From assembly GCF_015070875.1 (NCBI RefSeq), contig NZ_JADDIV010000004.1, forward strand, positions 1 to 64,000: a stretch of 64,000 nt of DNA, written 5' to 3'. The notes beneath the pieces are model-generated. The model made no database searches. It worked only from the letters and a program-made list of their open reading frames with translations, and was not told the DNA's origin. How positions within the stretch are numbered: position 1 is the stretch's first letter; each line of letters begins with the position of its first letter. Positions 21,540 through 31,470 of the stretch are shown here, in pieces. The translations under genes and the position numbers were made by a program. The stretch comes from Ramlibacter pallidus (GTDB lineage Bacteria > Pseudomonadota > Gammaproteobacteria > Burkholderiales > Burkholderiaceae_C).

Positions 21540-22222
21540 GCTTCACGCGCCAACGCATCGCGCTGTTCGACCTGGACCACACGCTGCTGCCGATCGACTC
21601 CGACTATTCCTGGGGCGAATTCACCCAGCAAATCGGCTGGACCGACCCGGTGGAGTTCAAGCGGCGCAACGATGATTTCTATGCCCATTACGTGGCCGGC
21701 ACGCTGGACGTGCACGACTACGTGCGCTTCGCGGTGGAGGCGCTGCGCCAGCGGGGCGAAGCGGCCTACCACGAGGCGCATGCGCGCTTCATGCGCGAGT
21801 GGATCCAGCCGAACCTGCGTCCGGCCGCCCTCGACCTGGTGCGCGGCCACCAGCGGCAGGGCGACGCGGTCGCGATCGTGACCGCGACCAACGAGCTGGT
21901 GACCCGCCCGATCGCCGCCGCCTTCGGCGTGCCGGAGCTGATTGCCGTGGAGCTGGAACGCGACGCCGGTGGCTGGATCACCGGCGAGATCGCCGGCGTG
22001 CCCTCGATGCGCGACGGCAAGGTGGTGCGCGTCACGCAGTGGCTCGCCGCCCGCGGCCTGGACTGGGCCGACGTGGAGACCACCTTCTATTCGGACTCGA
22101 TGAACGACGTGCCGCTGCTCGAGCGCGTGGACCATCCGGTCGCCACCAATCCCGACCCCCGCCTGCGCGTCCTCGCCCTCGAGCGCGGCTGGCGCATACT
22201 CGACCTCTTCGGAAACCCATGA
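21536..22222 (+). CDS. HAD-superfamily (SerB-like, class IB) phosphatase
   Basis: A 228-residue HAD hydrolase. Motif I is FDLDHTLLPIDSDY near residue 10, motif II is the VTATNELV threonine, and the acidic motif is SDSMNDVPLLE near residue 183. These match the HAD-IB group that includes phosphoserine phosphatase-like enzymes; the substrate cannot be deduced. It starts at GTG 21536, overlapping the hda stop by 4 nt, and its own stop overlaps the pcnB start by 4 nt, so hda-HAD-pcnB are translationally coupled. Confidence 0.9.
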   Translation: MSFTRQRIALFDLDHTLLPIDSDYSWGEFTQQIGWTDPVEFKRRNDDFYAHYVAGTLDVHDYVRFAVEALRQRGEAAYHEAHARFMREWIQPNLRPAALDLVRGHQRQGDAVAIVTATNELVTRPIAAAFGVPELIAVELERDAGGWITGEIAGVPSMRDGKVVRVTQWLAARGLDWADVETTFYSDSMNDVPLLERVDHPVATNPDPRLRVLALERGWRILDLFGNP

Positions 22223-23871
22223 TCAAAAAGTTCATCGACAAGCTGCTGGCCGGCCGTCCCCGGCCCAAGTTCGGCAAGCGGCAGGAAGTGGGACCCGAGG
22301 AGCATGCGATCGACCCGACGCTGGTCGACGAACGCGCGCTCAACGTGGTCCACACGCTCAAGGAAGCGGGCCACGAGGCCTACATCGTCGGCGGTGCCGT
22401 GCGCGACCTGCTCCTGGGCCTGCGGCCGAAGGACTTCGACGTCGCCACCAGCGCGACGCCGGAAGAGGTCAAGAGCCTGTTCCGGCGCGCTTTCATCATC
22501 GGCCGGCGCTTCCGCATCGTGCACGTGGTGTTCGGCCGCGGCCGCGAACACGAGGTGATCGAGGTCTCGACCTTCCGCGCCTACCTGGACGCCGCCGCCG
22601 CCGAGGCCGTGAGCGGCAACGAGCGCACCAGCAAGAGCGAACTCGCGGGCATGAAGCACGCGGTCGATGCCGCGGGCCGCGTGCTGCGCGACAACGTCTG
22701 GGGCCCGCAGGAGGAAGACGCCGCGCGGCGCGACTTCACCATCAACGCGATGTACTACGACCCGGAGCGCCGGATCGTGGTCGACTACCACGGCGGCATC
22801 GTCGACGCCAAGAAGCGGCTGCTGCGCATGATCGGCGACCCCGCCACGCGCTACCGCGAAGACCCGGTGCGCATCATCCGCGCCGTGCGTTTCGCCGCCA
22901 AGCTCGCGGCGCTCGGCTTCAAGTTCGAGGCCAAGACCAAGGCCCCGCTGCTGCCCAGCCTGTCGCTGCTGAACGAGGTGCCGCAAAGCCGCCTGTTCGA
23001 CGAGATGCTCAAGCTGCTGCAGACGGGCCATTCGCTGGCCACCATCGAGCAGCTGAAGCAGCTGGGCATGGCGCGGGGCATCTATCCGCTGCTGGACCTC
23101 ATCGTGGAACGGGCCGAACAGCCGTTCGTGCGCGCCGCGCTGCAGGACACCGACCGCCGCGTCGGCGAGAACAAGCCGGTCGCCCCCAGCTTCCTGCTGG
23201 CCTGCGTGCTCTGGTCCGACGTGCGCGACGGCTGGGCGCAGCGCCTCGGCCGCCGCATGCACCCGTTCCCGGCATTGCAGGAAGCGATCGACGAGGTGTT
23301 CGAGTCCCGCATCGGCGACATCTCCGGCCGCGGCAAGCTGGGTGCGGACATGCGCGAGATCTGGATGATGCAGCCGCGCTTCGAGAAGCGGACCGGCAAC
23401 ACGCCCTTCAGCCTGGTGGAGCAGCCGCGCTTCCGCGCCGCCTTCGACTTCATGCGCCTGCGCGCCGACGTCGGCGAGGTCGACGTGGTGCTGGCGGACT
23501 GGTGGCAGGAGTTCAGCCAGGCCAGCGACCAGGTGCGCGAGGACCTGGTGGCGCAGCTGCGCGATGAACTGCAGAAGAACCAGCGCCGCGTGCGCAGCGC
23601 GCGGCCCAAGCCGATCGGCGACGAAGCGGGCGAGGCCCGCGAACCTCGCGAGGCCCGCGAGCCGCGGGAGCCGCGCGAAGCCCGGCCGCCGCGTCCGCCG
23701 CGTGACGTGCAGGCCGCCGGGCCGGGTGAAGACGCACCGGCCGAAGCCGAGGTGGACGGCGCCATGGGCGATGCGCCGCGCAAGCGCCGGCGCCGGCGCC
23801 GCAAGTCGGCAGGGCAGGGCGGCGGCGGCGGCGAGGCGCCCGCGCAGGGCGGCGGCGATACCGGCGACTGA
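22219..23871 (+). CDS. pcnB: Poly(A) polymerase PcnB
   Basis: PcnB adds 3' poly(A) tails that promote RNA decay. The 550-residue protein has the nucleotidyltransferase signature YIVGGAVRDLLLGLRPKDFD near residue 55, the RRDFTINAMYYD motif and YREDPVRIIRAVRFAAKL in the RNA-binding neck. The C-terminal 80 residues are low complexity: repeats of Arg-Glu-Pro/Arg-Glu-Ala, a Pro-rich part and KRRRRRRKS, probably disordered and RNA binding. The ATG overlaps the HAD stop as ATGA. Confidence 0.94.
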   Translation: MIKKFIDKLLAGRPRPKFGKRQEVGPEEHAIDPTLVDERALNVVHTLKEAGHEAYIVGGAVRDLLLGLRPKDFDVATSATPEEVKSLFRRAFIIGRRFRIVHVVFGRGREHEVIEVSTFRAYLDAAAAEAVSGNERTSKSELAGMKHAVDAAGRVLRDNVWGPQEEDAARRDFTINAMYYDPERRIVVDYHGGIVDAKKRLLRMIGDPATRYREDPVRIIRAVRFAAKLAALGFKFEAKTKAPLLPSLSLLNEVPQSRLFDEMLKLLQTGHSLATIEQLKQLGMARGIYPLLDLIVERAEQPFVRAALQDTDRRVGENKPVAPSFLLACVLWSDVRDGWAQRLGRRMHPFPALQEAIDEVFESRIGDISGRGKLGADMREIWMMQPRFEKRTGNTPFSLVEQPRFRAAFDFMRLRADVGEVDVVLADWWQEFSQASDQVREDLVAQLRDELQKNQRRVRSARPKPIGDEAGEAREPREAREPREPREARPPRPPRDVQAAGPGEDAPAEAEVDGAMGDAPRKRRRRRRKSAGQGGGGGEAPAQGGGDTGD

Positions 23872-23877
23872 ACCGCC

Positions 23878-24655
<778 letters not shown>

Positions 24656-24666
24656 GCTCGGGGCCG

Positions 24667-25407
24667 ATGCAAGGCCCCTTCCTCGAACCCCTGCGGCCCG
24701 GCGACGGGCCGTATTCGTTGCGCACGCTCACGCTGCCGCCGGCACGCGAGATCCTCGTGCTGGCGCCGCACCCGGACGACTTCGACGCGATCGCGCTCAC
24801 GCTGCGGCACCTGCAGGCGCAGGGTCATGCCCTGCACGTCGCGGTGCTGACCCGCGGGACCGGCGGCGTGGAGACCGGCTTCGAAGGAGCGCGCGACGAT
24901 GCGGAGAAGGCGGCCTTGCGCGAGGCCGAACAGCGCGAGAGCTGCGCGCTGTTCGGGCTGCCGCCGGACCGCCTGCAGTTCCTGCGCCTGTGGGAAGGGA
25001 CCGACGGCGGCCACGCCCGGCTGCTCGCCTGGATGGCGGAGCGGAAGGCGGCGCACCTGCTGTTCCTGCCGCACGGCAACGACAGCAACCGAACGCACCG
25101 GCGCACGTTCGAGGCCGCGCGTGCCGTGGCCGCGGATCTCGGGCTGCATGCGTGGGCCTGCCTGAACCAGGATGCGAAGACGGTGGCGATGCGCGTCGAC
25201 CTGTATCTCGGCTTCGGCGAGGAAGAGGCCGCGTGGAAGGCTCGCCTGCTGCGCTGCCACCGCTCGCAGCAGGAGCGCAACCTGCGCACGCGCGGCCAAG
25301 GCTTCGATGCCCGGGTGCTGGAAGTGAACCGGCAAGCCGCGCGTTCGCTGGCCATCGACGCGCCCTACGCCGAGGCGTTCGAGCTGCTGCCGGCCGCGCA
25401 GGGCTAG
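24667..25407 (+). CDS. PIG-L family deacetylase
   Basis: A 246-residue zinc-dependent LmbE/PIG-L-type deacetylase, a family that removes N-acetyl groups from sugars such as GlcNAc derivatives. The metal motif APHPDDFD is near residue 35 (His, Asp, Asp), a second histidine lies in LPHGNDSNRTHR near residue 140, and VLTRGTGGVE follows the first strand. ATG 24667 starts 11 nt after the orphan atpE stop, so it may share its transcript. The substrate is unknown; it could act on cell-surface sugar. Confidence 0.9.
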   Translation: MQGPFLEPLRPGDGPYSLRTLTLPPAREILVLAPHPDDFDAIALTLRHLQAQGHALHVAVLTRGTGGVETGFEGARDDAEKAALREAEQRESCALFGLPPDRLQFLRLWEGTDGGHARLLAWMAERKAAHLLFLPHGNDSNRTHRRTFEAARAVAADLGLHAWACLNQDAKTVAMRVDLYLGFGEEEAAWKARLLRCHRSQQERNLRTRGQGFDARVLEVNRQAARSLAIDAPYAEAFELLPAAQG

Positions 25408-25417
25408 GTCACCGGCT

Positions 25418-25894
25418 TCAGAACCACCGCACGACGCCGGACTGCTCCGCGTTCTGCGGGTTCGAACCGGCGTCGCGCACGCGCTGCATCGCTTCGTTCG
25501 CCTCCAGGCCGAGCGCCTTCAGCACGCAGGCGGCCACCGTGCCGGTGCGCCCGATGCCGGCGGCGCAGTGCAGCAGCACGCGGTCGCCCTGGCGGACGCC
25601 CTGCGCGAGCGCTTCGACTTCGCGCCGGAAGCCCGCCGGATCGTCGGGCACGCCGAAGTTGCGCATCGGCAGCTGCAGCCACCGGAACGGCAGCCGGCCG
25701 CCCGCGACGGCGGCGTGGTATTCGGGCGAGAGCTCCTGCATCTCGGGGCGCGGCGTGAGGCACACGACCACCGACAGTTCGCACCCCTGGGCCTGCTGCT
25801 GGAAGCTGCCCCAGGACGTGAAGCGTCCCGGCATGGGGCCGAGCCAGAGCTGGCCGGGCAGGTCGGAAGGCAGGCGGACGCGACGAAGGGACAT
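25418..25894 (-). CDS. Dual-specificity/tyrosine phosphatase-like protein
   Basis: A 158-residue protein with the cysteine phosphatase P-loop HCAAGIGRTGTV (C-x5-R) near residue 109 and an aspartate-containing loop before it (NFGVPDDPAGF), the layout of small DSP/PTP enzymes. It is probably cytoplasmic; no signal peptide is seen. It converges on the PIG-L gene with a 10-nt gap. The substrate is not predictable. Confidence 0.88.
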   Translation of the reverse strand: MSLRRVRLPSDLPGQLWLGPMPGRFTSWGSFQQQAQGCELSVVVCLTPRPEMQELSPEYHAAVAGGRLPFRWLQLPMRNFGVPDDPAGFRREVEALAQGVRQGDRVLLHCAAGIGRTGTVAACVLKALGLEANEAMQRVRDAGSNPQNAEQSGVVRWF

Positions 25895-25936
25895 GCCGCC
25901 ATTGTGGCGGCATGTCCCTCGCGGTGGCGCCTCGCG

Positions 25937-27976
25937 TCAGCGGGGCAGCGGGTACCAGAAGGCCGGGCTGCGGGAAATCTCCACGCCGCGCGGCGCCAGG
26001 GCCCACAGCTCGAGCACGGAGATCGTGCTGCCCTGCGCGTACTGGTTCACGCCGGTGGCGTTGTCGCAGTGGGTGTCACCGACGCTGAGGGTGGTGCAGG
26101 TGATCAGCGCCTTGCGGGCGGACTGGGGCACCGTCACCCGGTCGTCGAAGGCCGGTCCGCGCAGCGGGCCGGAGCCGTCGGGGTCGGGCCCGCGGCCGTA
26201 CACGGAGATGCTGGTGGGGGCCGCCGCGCCGGCGGGAACCGTCCAGAAGTCACCGCCGCCGGCGACGCTCAGGTCCGCCGTGTTGGGTGCCGACGCGCTG
26301 GGCGGGCCGAACAGGGCGACCCCGTAGGTCGACGTGTCGGCGCGGATCTCGTCCTTCGCCTGCGGGGTCAGGTCGGCCATCGGCATGAGCGCGGCTTCCG
26401 CCAGCGTCGGCGCGCGGGAGATCGTGCGGTGGTGCTGGACCACGTTGGCCTGCGCGGCGTCGGCATGGAAGAACTCCAGCTTCCAGGTGCCTTGCTCCGG
26501 CACGGCCTTGATGCGGTCCTCGGTGTAGGCCGGCGCGGCCCAGTTGAACCCCGTCTCGAAGTCGGAGGGCGCGCCCGGCTGCGAGGCCGACTTGAAGCGG
26601 CCCGCCAGCATCAGCACGCTGGAGTTGGACAGGCTGCCGTCCCCCCGCACCGCGGCCAGCTCCGTGCGGCCGGCCAGCGGCTTGAAGGTGAACTTCTCGC
26701 CGTTGGGCGCGGTGACCTCGACCTTGCTGAACACGGGCGTGCCGGACACGACCTGGTTGGCGATCCACACGTTGTAGCCGACCCCGAGGTAGCTGGCCTG
26801 CGCCTGGTTCAGGAACTCGCGGTCCACCACCCACGGCCGCACGCGGGCGTTGTAGGCGTACTGGTTGCCGACCAGCTTCAGCGTGCCGCCGGCAGTGCGG
26901 GCGACCAGGGTGTCGTGCGTGACGGCGCCGGCGGCGTCGCGGCTGCGGTAGCTGAAGACGACGTCGGCCTCGGCGTTGTTGCGCAGGAATTCCAGCTGGC
27001 CGTTGTCGAACACCACGCCCGTCGCGCCGCGGCGGAACAGGCCCGCGAAGGCGCCGTTGTTGTTCGCATCGCGCCCCACGCGGAAACCGTTGTTCAGGAA
27101 GTTGGCAGGGTCGTCACCCACGAACAGCGTGCGGCAGGCCGGGGCGACGACGTCGGCGGCGGTCCCGGTGACGTTGGTGGAGCTGGAGGTCGCGCCGTTC
27201 ACGCGCTGCTCGAGCGGCACCGCATAGCACGCGGTCAGGCGCGTGGTCAGGTCCGCGATCATCTGCGCGATGCCCACCGGGGGCAGGGTGCCGGGCGCGA
27301 TGTCCGGCAGCGGCGCGGGCAGCTCGCCGTTGCTCGTGAACGGCAGCGTCACGGGATCGTCGCTCGCCACGCGCACGGCGATCTCGATGTTGGAGAAGGT
27401 CCCGGAAGGCCGGATGCTGACGCTCAGCGAGTCCAGCACGCGGTCGTGGCCGGTGCCGTCCGCGCTGAAGGTGCCCGTCAACGGGTCCACCGGGTTGCCC
27501 ACGGCGTCCACCAGGGGCTGGAGGACGGCGACCAGCTCCTCGACTTCCTTCGCCAGGCGCTCGGGGGTGACCTGCGAAGGGTCGGTGCGCAGGCTGCGCG
27601 GGTCGCCGTCGGGCGACAGCCGCGCGGCGATCACCGTCGTGAGCGGCGTGATGTTCAGGCGGGTGCTGCGCGTTTCGGCGAAGGTGCTCACCAGCGTCAC
27701 GTCGTCGCGCACGGCTTCCAGCACCAGAGGGGCCGGTGTGTCGGCCGGGATGGTGAAGGTGTAGCTCCCGTCGGCGCCGACGTCCGCGGTCTGCACCGCA
27801 CGGCCGTTTCGGTCGTAGAGGGTGACGACCGCGCCGGCGAACGGCGCACCGGTGGCCGCGATGCCGGCGATGTCGGCCTTTTCGGGTGCCGGCGGCGTGT
27901 CGCCGCCCCCGCCTCCGCCCCCGCATGCGGCCAGCGCGCATGCGAGGAACGCTGTTCCAAGCAACCTGCAGATCAT
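25937..27976 (-). CDS. Large lipoprotein, function unknown
   Basis: A 679-residue exported protein with a lipobox LAACGGGG (cysteine at residue 18) followed by poly-Gly, as in many Burkholderiales lipoproteins. Residues about 35-100 resemble a carboxypeptidase-regulatory or Ig-like fold (AGIAATGAPFAGAVVTLYDRNG, GADGSYTFTIP). The rest has no motif I recognise and contains several cysteines that could pair (ACYAV, PACRTL, ITCTTL, DTHCDN). ATG 27976 has AAAGGGG upstream. Localisation to the outer membrane is inferred from the lipobox. It lies between the phosphatase gene and the LuxR-type regulator. Confidence 0.85.
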   Translation of the reverse strand: MICRLLGTAFLACALAACGGGGGGGDTPPAPEKADIAGIAATGAPFAGAVVTLYDRNGRAVQTADVGADGSYTFTIPADTPAPLVLEAVRDDVTLVSTFAETRSTRLNITPLTTVIAARLSPDGDPRSLRTDPSQVTPERLAKEVEELVAVLQPLVDAVGNPVDPLTGTFSADGTGHDRVLDSLSVSIRPSGTFSNIEIAVRVASDDPVTLPFTSNGELPAPLPDIAPGTLPPVGIAQMIADLTTRLTACYAVPLEQRVNGATSSSTNVTGTAADVVAPACRTLFVGDDPANFLNNGFRVGRDANNNGAFAGLFRRGATGVVFDNGQLEFLRNNAEADVVFSYRSRDAAGAVTHDTLVARTAGGTLKLVGNQYAYNARVRPWVVDREFLNQAQASYLGVGYNVWIANQVVSGTPVFSKVEVTAPNGEKFTFKPLAGRTELAAVRGDGSLSNSSVLMLAGRFKSASQPGAPSDFETGFNWAAPAYTEDRIKAVPEQGTWKLEFFHADAAQANVVQHHRTISRAPTLAEAALMPMADLTPQAKDEIRADTSTYGVALFGPPSASAPNTADLSVAGGGDFWTVPAGAAAPTSISVYGRGPDPDGSGPLRGPAFDDRVTVPQSARKALITCTTLSVGDTHCDNATGVNQYAQGSTISVLELWALAPRGVEISRSPAFWYPLPR

Positions 27977-28156
27977 GATGAGCCCCTTTCGAATGGACGT
28001 CCGTGGTGGACGCGGCGGACGATAGGCGGGCCTGCGCGCCGGGACGTCCGCAATCGGGATGACATCGCCGCCAGGCGGAGCGCGGATGCTGCGGAAGGTG
28101 GAGGGCGCCTCACCGGAAGGACGGATGGGGCGAACCTCCGGTGCGGCACGGCGCGA

Positions 28157-28831
28157 TCAGTCCCGCAGCGCGCCCACCAGCGGGGGCAGCCGCGCGATCA
28201 TGTCCAGGAGTTCGGCGATGCTCGCGGCGCCCGTCTTGTCGCGGATGCGCGCGATGTGCGTGCGCACCGTCGAAAGCGCCACCCCCTGCCGCTGGGCGAT
28301 CGTGCCCGGGCGCAGGCCGGTGGACAGCGCCAGCAGCACCGCGGCTTCCGCCTGCGTCAGGCCGTACCAGCGCGCGAAGCCGTCGGCCGAAAGCGTTTCG
28401 CACGCGGCGCTCTTGCCCAGGACGACAAGCGACAGGGGGCCGGCGCCCCCTCCGGCCATCGGCACCACGGCGAGCATCCACCGGCGCTCGCCGTGCTGGA
28501 AGGTGAGCATGCGGCGCAGGCCCTGGTCGCGGCTCGCGGCGAGTGCCGCCGCCAGCAGGGCGTCGTCCTCCGCGCTGCGCGCGTACAGGTGGCCGCCCGC
28601 CAGCCGCAGCGGGTGGCCGCCGGCGAGCTCGCGGCGTGCCGCGTGGTTCAGGTGCGCGACCGAGAAGGCGGAAGACAGAAGGATGACGCCGTAGTCGATC
28701 TCGTCGAGCACCCGCGTGATGCAGTGGGCCAGCGGCGCCGGGTCCGCCGTGTCGGGCGCGTCGGGGAATGCGGGGTGCGGGTAGCGCCGCGATCCGGGTG
28801 CGGCCGGAGGGGAGAAGAGGGTGCCGTCCAC
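28157..28831 (-). CDS. LuxR-type transcriptional regulator
   Basis: A 224-residue regulator. The C-terminal LuxR helix-turn-helix reads GLTQAEAAVLLALSTGL then TIAQRQGVALSTVRTHIARI (about residues 150-205). The N-terminal part resembles a PAS-like sensor domain (VLDEIDYGVILLSSAFSVAHLN) rather than an autoinducer domain or receiver, so it probably senses a small molecule or redox state. The start is GTG 28831. It is divergent from the response-regulator gene, with a 9-bp inverted repeat in the 205-bp gap. Confidence 0.85.
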   Translation of the reverse strand: MDGTLFSPPAAPGSRRYPHPAFPDAPDTADPAPLAHCITRVLDEIDYGVILLSSAFSVAHLNHAARRELAGGHPLRLAGGHLYARSAEDDALLAAALAASRDQGLRRMLTFQHGERRWMLAVVPMAGGGAGPLSLVVLGKSAACETLSADGFARWYGLTQAEAAVLLALSTGLRPGTIAQRQGVALSTVRTHIARIRDKTGAASIAELLDMIARLPPLVGALRD

Positions 28832-28962
28832 TGCCTTGCCTTCGTTGTTTCGGGTGGCGCAAGGCTAGGCGAGGCAGGCCGCGCGCGGCTCGTCCAGGCG
28901 CACGAACAGCGCCGGGCCGGACGGCGGGCCGGCCATCGGCCGGGAGGCGGGCGCGCACTCAT

Positions 28963-28995
28963 ACGAACGGCCGATGCCGCGCACTTGCCGTTCGT
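28963..28995. promoter_or_regulatory. Inverted repeat, candidate operator of the divergent regulators
   Basis: ACGAACGGC (28963-28971) and GCCGTTCGT (28987-28995) are perfect reverse complements, 9 bp each, with centres 24 bp apart. They sit 42 nt before the response-regulator ATG. LuxR/NarL proteins bind such dyads, so this may be the target of either neighbour. Confidence 0.5.
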
Positions 28996-29036
28996 GGACC
29001 GCGCCGGGAGAATGCCCCCGAACAACGGAAGTCCGC

Positions 29037-29696
29037 ATGAAACTGCTCCTGGTCGACGACCATGCCCTGTTCCGCACCGGCATGGACCTCCTGCTGCACC
29101 ACCTGCATCCGGAGATGGACGTCCTCCACGCCTCCTCCGTCGTCGAAGCGCTGGCCACGATCCGCCGCGAGCCGGCCATCGACCTCGTCCTGCTCGATCT
29201 CCACATGCCGGGCATGACCGGCCTCGACGCGCTGCTCCACATGCGGCAGCACGAGACGCCGCCCATCGTGGTGCTGTCCGGCAGCGAGGACCTGCAGGTC
29301 GTGTGGAAGGCCATCGACGCCGGCGCCATGGGCTTCATCCAGAAGCAATCGGATGCCGAGACGCTGCGTGCGGCGCTGAGCGTCGTCCTGAACGGCGGCA
29401 TCACCATCCCGCAGGTCTGCCTGACGGAGACGGGGCGGCGGGCGGCGCACGCGCGCGACCTCACGCCGAAGCAGCGCATGCAGGAGCTCGGCGTGTCCGA
29501 GCGGCAGATGCAGGTTCTGGCGAAACTCGCCTACGGCAAGCCGAACAAGGTGATCGCGCGCGAGCTGGGGATCAGCGAAGCCACCGTCAAGACGCACCTG
29601 TCGGCCGTCTTCGACGCCCTGAAGGTCAGCAACCGCACGCAGGCGGTTTTCGCGCTGGCGCGGCTGGAGATCGGCCCGCAGGAGCTCGAGGCTTGA
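29037..29696 (+). CDS. NarL/FixJ-type response regulator
   Basis: A 219-residue two-component regulator. The receiver has LLLVDDHALFRTGMD at the N-terminus, phospho-acceptor D54 in VLLDLHMPGMTGLD, and the conserved lysine in GFIQKQS. The LuxR-type HTH (GVSERQMQVLAKL, then NKVIARELGISEATVKTHLS) occupies about residues 150-210. ATG 29037 has CGGAAG upstream. Its stop overlaps the start of the hybrid kinase, so the pair is co-translated. Likely targets are the divergent promoter region and the giant enzyme gene downstream. Confidence 0.92.
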   Translation: MKLLLVDDHALFRTGMDLLLHHLHPEMDVLHASSVVEALATIRREPAIDLVLLDLHMPGMTGLDALLHMRQHETPPIVVLSGSEDLQVVWKAIDAGAMGFIQKQSDAETLRAALSVVLNGGITIPQVCLTETGRRAAHARDLTPKQRMQELGVSERQMQVLAKLAYGKPNKVIARELGISEATVKTHLSAVFDALKVSNRTQAVFALARLEIGPQELEA

Positions 29697-31468
29697 GCGG
29701 CGGCGCCGCCGCCGCCGGCGTCCCGCCCGAGGCCGACGTCCCGCTGCTGCGCGAGCGCGTGCGCCTGCTCGCCGAACAGTCGTCCGGCGCCGCGGTGTCC
29801 ACCTTCGTCGGCGCCATCCTGATTGGCGTCGTCCTTGCCTCCGAGGCGTCGCGCTGGCAGGTGGCGATCTGGATCGCGGCGTACCTCGGGCCGGCGATCC
29901 TGCGCATCCGCTTCAGCCGCCGCGTGCTGCGCAACGAGGTCGCGCCCGATGCCGCGGCATTGCGGCGCTACCTGCACTTCGCGCTGTTCAACGGCGCCTG
30001 GACCGGCGCGCTGCCGCTCGCCTTCTTCGCCGCGCTGTCGGTGGAAGCGCGCGCCGCGCTCACCGTGATGTCGCTGCTGTCGCTCACCGCCGGGGCCGCG
30101 ACCTTCGCCTCGTACCGCACCGGCTACCTGTGCGTGCTCGCGCTGGCGCTGCCGCCCCTGGTCTTCGACTGGGCGGTGCTGGGCGACGGCCCGTCCTGGG
30201 TGGTCGTCGTCACGCTGGTCGTGTTCGGCGGCCTGATGGTCAGGCTGTCCCGCCACCTGGGCGAGGTCTTCGAGCGTTCCGTGGAGATCCGCTTCGAGCG
30301 CGAACGCGTGGTGGAGCAGCTGCGCCGCGAGAAGGCGCACACCGAGCTCGCGCGCCAGAAGGCGGAAGAAGCCAGCCGCGCGAAGTCGCGTTTCCTCGCC
30401 AGCGCCAGCCACGACCTGCGCCAGCCGGTGCACGCGCTGGGCCTCTTCAGCAGCGTGCTCGGCGCCACCGCGCAGACGCAGCAGCACCGCACGATCGCCA
30501 GCAACATCGCCGCGGTCAGCGACATCCTCAAGAAGCTGCTGGACAACCTGCTCGACATCTCCCGCCTCGACGCCGGCATCGTGTCGGTGGCGGTGCAGCC
30601 CGTGGCCGTCAAGCCTTTCGTCGAACGGCTCGCCGCCGAGACGGCGGGCGTGGTCTCCAACCGCCCGATCGAGGTGATGGCCACGGCGGCCGACGTTTCC
30701 GCCGTGTTCGATCCGGTGCACGTCGAACGCTGCCTGCGCAACCTGCTGGACAACGCCTGCAAGTTCACGGTGCAGGGCTGCATCACCCTCGGGGCGGCGC
30801 GCGAGCACGACCGCCTCGTGTTCAGCGTCTCCGACACGGGGCAGGGCATTCCGGCGGAGCAGCTCGGGCTGGTCTTCGAGGAGTTCTACCAGGTCGGCAA
30901 CACCGAGCGCGACCAGAGCAAGGGCCTCGGCCTCGGCCTGTCCATCGTGGCGCGGCTCGCCGCCCTGATGGGCGGCGAAGTGCACTTGCAGTCGACGCCC
31001 GGGCAGGGCAGCACGTTCGCCCTGAGCCTGCCGTTCACGGCCGCGGACGAGGTCGGCGTGGCGGGCGAGGAGCAGCTTCCGGGCAGTGTCGACCTGCAGG
31101 GGCGGCGGGTGCTGGTCATCGACGACGAGGCGCTGGTGCGCGCCTCCATGCGCGAACAGCTGCGCGCCTGGGGCGCCGAGGTCGACGAGGCCGACGGCCT
31201 GGTGCAGGCCCAGGGCGTGCTGGCGCAGCAGGCGGAGGGCGAATGCCAGCTGTGCCTGTGCGACCTGCGGCTGCGCGACGGGGAGGACGGCATCCGCACC
31301 GCGCAGGCGCTGCGCGTGGCGCATCGCGGGCTGCCTGTCATCCTCATCACTGGGGACACGGCGCCGGCCCGGATCGAGCAGGCTGCGCGATCGGGCCTGC
31401 CGCTGCTGCACAAGCCCGTGCGCCCGGCCGTCCTGGCACGGGAGATCGGGGTTGCATTGAGGAGGTGA
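29693..31468 (+). CDS. Membrane hybrid histidine kinase with C-terminal receiver
   Basis: A 591-residue sensor kinase. Residues about 30-190 hold several hydrophobic segments (membrane sensor), then a coiled-coil-like RERVVEQLRREKAHTELARQ, the H-box SASHDLRQPVHAL with H240, the N-box NLLDNACKF, G-boxes SDTGQGIP and GLGLGLSIV (G411), and a C-terminal receiver with DD 477-478 and D524. The start is inferred as TTG 29693, which overlaps the regulator stop by 4 nt and has GGAG 8 nt upstream; a GTG at 29759 is the alternative. The stop lies inside the Shine-Dalgarno of the next gene. The signal sensed is unknown. Confidence 0.9.
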   Translation: MSGGAAAAGVPPEADVPLLRERVRLLAEQSSGAAVSTFVGAILIGVVLASEASRWQVAIWIAAYLGPAILRIRFSRRVLRNEVAPDAAALRRYLHFALFNGAWTGALPLAFFAALSVEARAALTVMSLLSLTAGAATFASYRTGYLCVLALALPPLVFDWAVLGDGPSWVVVVTLVVFGGLMVRLSRHLGEVFERSVEIRFERERVVEQLRREKAHTELARQKAEEASRAKSRFLASASHDLRQPVHALGLFSSVLGATAQTQQHRTIASNIAAVSDILKKLLDNLLDISRLDAGIVSVAVQPVAVKPFVERLAAETAGVVSNRPIEVMATAADVSAVFDPVHVERCLRNLLDNACKFTVQGCITLGAAREHDRLVFSVSDTGQGIPAEQLGLVFEEFYQVGNTERDQSKGLGLGLSIVARLAALMGGEVHLQSTPGQGSTFALSLPFTAADEVGVAGEEQLPGSVDLQGRRVLVIDDEALVRASMREQLRAWGAEVDEADGLVQAQGVLAQQAEGECQLCLCDLRLRDGEDGIRTAQALRVAHRGLPVILITGDTAPARIEQAARSGLPLLHKPVRPAVLAREIGVALRR

Positions 31469-31470
31469 GC

